A DNA stretch of 9,169 nucleotides from an uncultured Lachnospiraceae bacterium (GTDB lineage Bacteria; Bacillota; Clostridia; Lachnospirales; Lachnospiraceae). Location of the stretch: the NCBI GenBank assembly GCA_910588895.1, contig CAJUSS010000137.1, positions 1 through 9,169 of the forward strand, in the 5' to 3' direction. Of this stretch, positions 5,610 to 9,169 are shown piece by piece (within the stretch, counting starts at the first letter, position 1; each line of letters opens with the position of its first letter). Made by a program: the position numbers and the translations under genes. The notes beneath the pieces are model-generated. The model saw only the letters and a list, made by a program, of their open reading frames with translations. It was not told the DNA's origin and did not search any database.

Positions 5610-5638
5610 ATATTACCCCATTTTCCTCCTCTTTTCAA
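5610..5638 (-). promoter_or_regulatory. Candidate sigma-A promoter for pfkA
   Basis: On the minus strand TTGAAA (5633-5638) and TAATAT (5610-5615) are exactly 17 bp apart, matching consensus at five and four of six positions. The -35 lies inside the last codons of dnaE and the -10 overlaps its TAA (5613-5615). Transcription would start near 5603, giving a leader of about 165 nt. Read-through from dnaE remains possible because no terminator is seen between them. Confidence 0.65.
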
Positions 5639-8600
5639 TCCTTTTTTCTACCAGCCTGATATTTTTTTCACCAAACATCTCGGTCAATCTGCCTAACAGC
5701 TCCTCATCTGCGCACACGTTCCAATTTGCCGGCAGGACCTTCTTTGCCTTTTCCTTTTTCAGATAGACGATCACGCTGGCCTGGCCTTCCTTTTCCCGCA
5801 GGACATCCAGAAAAGCCTGCTCCTTCGCCCGATAAGCCCCAAGGTCCTCGAACTGGACCCACAGCTCTCTGGGTACATCTTTAAAGGGCACCACCAGGTC
5901 GCAGATCAGCTTTCCCACCGGATCGTCCCCGATGGAGACCTTGCCCTGGATGAACAGCTTCTCATCCTCCACGAAAAGGCTCTTGTAGCTCTCGTAGGTC
6001 TTGGGGAACACCAGCACCTCCACAGAGCCGTACATGTCCTCCAGGGTGAGGAATGCCATCATCTGGCCTGTCCTGGTGGCTTTCACGGATCTCCCCGCCA
6101 CCACGCCGCCGATGGTCACGGTGGAGCCGTCCGCCACCTTGGCCTTATCGGTCTCCTCATCCACCACAAGATCCGCAGCCGTGGCCGTGATGTTCTTCTT
6201 CCACAGCTCCATATAGGCATCCAGCGGATGCCCGCTGATATAGACGCCCAGGATCTCCTTTTCAAAGGCCAGCAGCTCTTCCTTGGGATACTCCGCCACA
6301 TCAGGCAGGGTGATCCGGAAATCATCCTTGGCCGCCTCGTCCACAAAGTCGAACAGGCTCATCTGCCCGGCCATGGAATTTTTCTGCTCTTTATTCTTCT
6401 TATCCAAAAGCTCCGGGGCCACCATCACCTTCTGCCGCCGGTTCCCGGGCATGGAATCCAAGGCCCCCGACTTGATGAAGTTCTCCAGGGTCTTCCGGTT
6501 CACCTCCTTATTGGACATCCGCTCTACAAAATCCTCCATGGAGACGAACAGTCCATGAGCCTCCCGCTCTGCCACGATCGTATCCACCACCGAACGCCCT
6601 ACGCTGCGGATCGCCGACAGGCCATAGCGGATCGCGCCGCCGGAGACGGAAAACCCGCCTTCTCCCTCATTGATGTCCGGCGGCAGGATGGAGATCCCCA
6701 TCTGGCGGCAGGTCATGATATATTCGGCTGTCTTGTCCCCATTGTCCATCACCGAAGTCATCAGCGCCGCCATGAACTCCAGCGGATAGTAATATTTCAA
6801 AAAGGCAGTCTGGTAAGCCACTATCGCATAGCAGACCGCATGAGATTTATTGAAGGCGTATTTTGCAAAATCGGTCATCTCATCATAGATATGGTCCGCA
6901 GTCTTCTGGTCGATCCCGTTGGCGATACAGCCCTTCACCTCTTCCTCAGGGTTCCCGTAGACGAAATTATGCCGTTCCTTTTCCATCACAGAGGCTTTCT
7001 TCTTCGACATAGCCCGCCGCACCAGGTCGCTCCGCCCCATGGTATAACCGGCCAGATCCCGCACGATCTGCATGACCTGCTCCTGATAGACGATACAGCC
7101 GTAGGTTGGCTTTAAGATCGGCTCCAGCTGGGGACAGTCGTAGGTGATCGGACCTGCGCTGTTCTTCCCTTTTAGATACTTGGGGATAAAATCCATAGGA
7201 CCAGGACGGTACAAGGCGATCCCGGCGATGATATCCTCCAGATTCCCGGGTTTTAGCTCCTTCATAAAGCTCTTCATGCCGCTGCTCTCCAACTGGAACA
7301 CGCCCTCTGTCTTGCCTGTGCCGATCGAATCCAGCACCTGCGCGTCCGCTTGATCGATGTGGTCCAAATCCAGCTTGATGCCCCGGCCCTTTTCCACCTG
7401 ACGGACCGCGTTATGGATCACGGTCAAGGTCCTTAAGCCTAAGAAGTCCATCTTCAAAAGGCCCAGCTCCTCCAAGGTGGTCATGGTGAACTGGGTGGTG
7501 ATCGTGCCGTCCGCCGCCCGGCTCAAGGGGACATACTCATCCACCGAGGTCCGACTGATCACCACCCCGGCCGCATGCATGGAAGTATGCCTAGGCAGGC
7601 CCTCCAGACGCTTCGCCATATCGATCAGATACTTCACCTGATCGTCGCTCTGGTAGGCGTTCCGAAGATCCGGGCTCTCCTTCAGCGCCCGCTCCAGGGT
7701 CATCCCAAGATCGTTTGGGACCATCTTTGCAATGGCGTCACACTGGGCATAAGGGTAGTCTAAGACGCGGCCCACATCCCGGATCACCCCCTTAGCCGCC
7801 AGGGTACCGAAGGTGACGATCTGGACCACCTGGTCCTTCCCATACTTGTCCACCACATAGTCGATCACCTCCTGCCGCCGTTCGTAGCAGAAGTCGATAT
7901 CGATATCCGGCATGGACACCCGTTCCGGGTTTAAGAACCGTTCAAAGAGCAGGTCGTAGCGGATCGGATCCACGTCCGTGATCTCCAGACAGTAGGACAC
8001 GATGCTCCCTGCCGCCGACCCACGCCCGGGCCCTACCGGGATCCCTTTTGACTTTGCAAAATGGATAAAATCCCACACGATCAGAAAGTAGTCCACATAG
8101 CCCATATTCTGGATCACCGCCAGCTCATGGTCCAGGCGGGCCCAGAGCCCGTCGCCCTTTTGGGATCCGGGATAGCGCGCCTCCATCCCTTCCCCGCACA
8201 GCTTATTGAGATAGCTCCAGGAGGTCTCCCCCTCCGGCACCTCAAAACGGGGCAGCTTGGTCACGCCGAACTCGATCGTCACCTGGCACCGCTCGGCGAT
8301 CTTGGCCGTATTGTCTAAAGCCTCCTGGGCATAGGGGAACAGCTCTTGCATCTCCTTTTCGGATTTCAGATAGTACTGCCCTCCCTCATAACGCATCCGG
8401 TTCTCGTCCGCCACCTTCTTTCCTGTCTGGATGCAGAGCAGGATATCGTGGGCGTTGGCATCCTCTGCATAGATATAATGGGTATCATTGGTGGCCACCA
8501 GGTCGATCCCCGTCTCCCGGCTCATCCGGAGCAGGCCCTGATCCACCGTCCGCTGGGCCGGTATCCCGTGGTCTTGGAGTTCTAAAAAGAAGTTCCCCTT

Positions 8601-9101
8601 CCCAAAGATCCGTTCATAGCGGAGAGCCGCCTCCTTAGCCTCCTCATAAAAGCCCCGCTCCAGATACCGCTGGACCTCGCCGGCCAGGCAGGCGCTGAGG
8701 GCGATGATCCCCTCGTGATACTCTGCAAGCAGCTCAAGATCCACTCTGGGCTTATAGTAAAAGCCATCCACAAAGCCCTTGGACACGATCTTCATCAGAT
8801 GCTGGTAGCCCTTATCGTTCTCCGCAAGCAGTACCAGATGGTAGTATCGGTCCTCGCCGCTGACCGTCTCCCGGTCAAACCGCGATCCCGGCGCCACATA
8901 CACCTCACAGCCGATGATCGGCTTGATCCCTGCCTCCAGAGCCGCCCGGTAAAAATCGATCACCCCATACATCACCCCGTGATCTGTGATCGCCAGACTG
9001 TCCATCCCCAGCTCCTTGGCCCGGGCGACCAGCTCTTTGATCTTGCTGGAACCATCCAGCAGGCTATATTCCGTATGGACATGCAAATGGGTAAATGCCA
9101 T
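5613..9101 (-). CDS. dnaE: DNA polymerase III subunit alpha (DnaE, PHP-domain type)
   Basis: This is the catalytic subunit of a replicative C-family DNA polymerase; it extends primers with dNTPs at the replication fork while bound to the sliding clamp. The protein has 1162 residues, a normal full length. An N-terminal PHP domain opens with HLHVH at 5-9 and contains ITDHG near 38-42 and NDTH at 205-208, so much of the PHP metal-binding set appears kept. The polymerase core has PDIDIDF at 398-404 (Asp401 and Asp403) and MDFLGLRTL at 551-559 (Asp552), matching the three catalytic aspartates of E. coli DnaE. A QMSLF pentapeptide at 913-917 fits the beta-clamp binding motif, and an OB-fold follows at about 995-1056. 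The ATG at 9101 is chosen because AGGAGG lies 8 nt upstream and MAFTHLHVHT is the family's usual N-terminus; a GTG extension to 9155 reads into a repeat. Clostridia usually also carry PolC, so this may not be the only replicative polymerase. No frameshift or intein is seen. Confidence 0.97.
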   Translation of the reverse strand: MAFTHLHVHTEYSLLDGSSKIKELVARAKELGMDSLAITDHGVMYGVIDFYRAALEAGIKPIIGCEVYVAPGSRFDRETVSGEDRYYHLVLLAENDKGYQHLMKIVSKGFVDGFYYKPRVDLELLAEYHEGIIALSACLAGEVQRYLERGFYEEAKEAALRYERIFGKGNFFLELQDHGIPAQRTVDQGLLRMSRETGIDLVATNDTHYIYAEDANAHDILLCIQTGKKVADENRMRYEGGQYYLKSEKEMQELFPYAQEALDNTAKIAERCQVTIEFGVTKLPRFEVPEGETSWSYLNKLCGEGMEARYPGSQKGDGLWARLDHELAVIQNMGYVDYFLIVWDFIHFAKSKGIPVGPGRGSAAGSIVSYCLEITDVDPIRYDLLFERFLNPERVSMPDIDIDFCYERRQEVIDYVVDKYGKDQVVQIVTFGTLAAKGVIRDVGRVLDYPYAQCDAIAKMVPNDLGMTLERALKESPDLRNAYQSDDQVKYLIDMAKRLEGLPRHTSMHAAGVVISRTSVDEYVPLSRAADGTITTQFTMTTLEELGLLKMDFLGLRTLTVIHNAVRQVEKGRGIKLDLDHIDQADAQVLDSIGTGKTEGVFQLESSGMKSFMKELKPGNLEDIIAGIALYRPGPMDFIPKYLKGKNSAGPITYDCPQLEPILKPTYGCIVYQEQVMQIVRDLAGYTMGRSDLVRRAMSKKKASVMEKERHNFVYGNPEEEVKGCIANGIDQKTADHIYDEMTDFAKYAFNKSHAVCYAIVAYQTAFLKYYYPLEFMAALMTSVMDNGDKTAEYIMTCRQMGISILPPDINEGEGGFSVSGGAIRYGLSAIRSVGRSVVDTIVAEREAHGLFVSMEDFVERMSNKEVNRKTLENFIKSGALDSMPGNRRQKVMVAPELLDKKNKEQKNSMAGQMSLFDFVDEAAKDDFRITLPDVAEYPKEELLAFEKEILGVYISGHPLDAYMELWKKNITATAADLVVDEETDKAKVADGSTVTIGGVVAGRSVKATRTGQMMAFLTLEDMYGSVEVLVFPKTYESYKSLFVEDEKLFIQGKVSIGDDPVGKLICDLVVPFKDVPRELWVQFEDLGAYRAKEQAFLDVLREKEGQASVIVYLKKEKAKKVLPANWNVCADEELLGRLTEMFGEKNIRLVEKRIEKRRKMG

Positions 9102-9109
9102 CCCTTTCT

Positions 9110-9115
9110 CCTCCT
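9110..9115 (-). promoter_or_regulatory. dnaE ribosome binding site
   Basis: A perfect AGGAGG lies 8 nt before the ATG at 9101. The alternative GTG at 9155 has no such site in the 14 nt visible upstream of it, so this decides the start. Confidence 0.85.
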
Positions 9116-9169
9116 CGCTCACGATGCGCAGCGCGCTCGGATCCGCTTCGCTCACGATGCGCAGCGCGC
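9115..9169. repeat. 33-bp tandem repeat at the dnaE 5' end, running off the window
   Basis: A 22-nt sequence occurs identically at 9115-9136 and 9148-9169, a period of 33 nt. The unit contains the short palindromes TGCGCA, GCGCGC and GGATCC and the plus-strand run CGCTCACGATGCGCAGCGCG. The last visible copy stops at the window edge, so the array may be longer. It abuts the dnaE ribosome site. It resembles intergenic repeats more than coding sequence, although it is open in the dnaE frame. Confidence 0.75.

Noticed and set aside
6228..7115. Plus-strand open frame of 295 codons
   Set aside because: It is entirely antisense to dnaE, whose protein is intact and well conserved; no start signal is seen.

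Overview
The window is a run of six complete housekeeping genes, all on the minus strand. Read in transcription order from right to left they are dnaE, pfkA, a small DUF6145-like gene of unknown function, dusB, greA and lysS. GC content is fairly high, Shine-Dalgarno sequences are strong and the promoters are of the sigma-A type. The protein sequences, the dusB-greA-lysS and dnaE-pfkA gene orders, and the DUF6145-like gene point to a Firmicute of class Clostridia, most likely Lachnospiraceae. That assignment rests on recognising families, not on a search.

Layout. At 5613-9101 is dnaE, the DNA polymerase III alpha subunit, whose start lies beside a 33-bp tandem repeat at the window edge. A promoter straddling the dnaE stop leads through a leader of about 165 nt into pfkA (4463-5437). 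Between pfkA and the next gene is an 11-bp-stem terminator hairpin (4371-4400). Beyond it the DUF6145-like gene (3701-4267) overlaps dusB (2718-3704) by 4 bp. A near-consensus promoter (TTGACG, 17 bp, TATAAT) at the end of dusB serves greA (2152-2634). After 279 nt of structured spacer comes lysS (349-1872). The last 348 nt hold no confident gene.

The genes cover core information processing (replication, tRNA dihydrouridylation, rescue of stalled RNA polymerase, lysyl-tRNA charging) plus the committed step of glycolysis. The sequence suggests at least three transcription units with possible read-through: dnaE and upstream genes; pfkA; DUF6145-like-dusB, with greA-lysS able to start from its own promoter.

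I found no mobile element, CRISPR array, rRNA or tRNA gene, toxin-antitoxin pair or defence system. The points most worth a second look are small: the uncharacterised DUF6145-like protein with a fourfold 21-bp repeat in its tail, the 33-bp repeat at dnaE, a Leu in place of Asn in the PfkA catalytic motif, a terminator whose U-tract faces away from every gene, and a strong hairpin abutting the lysS ribosome binding site.
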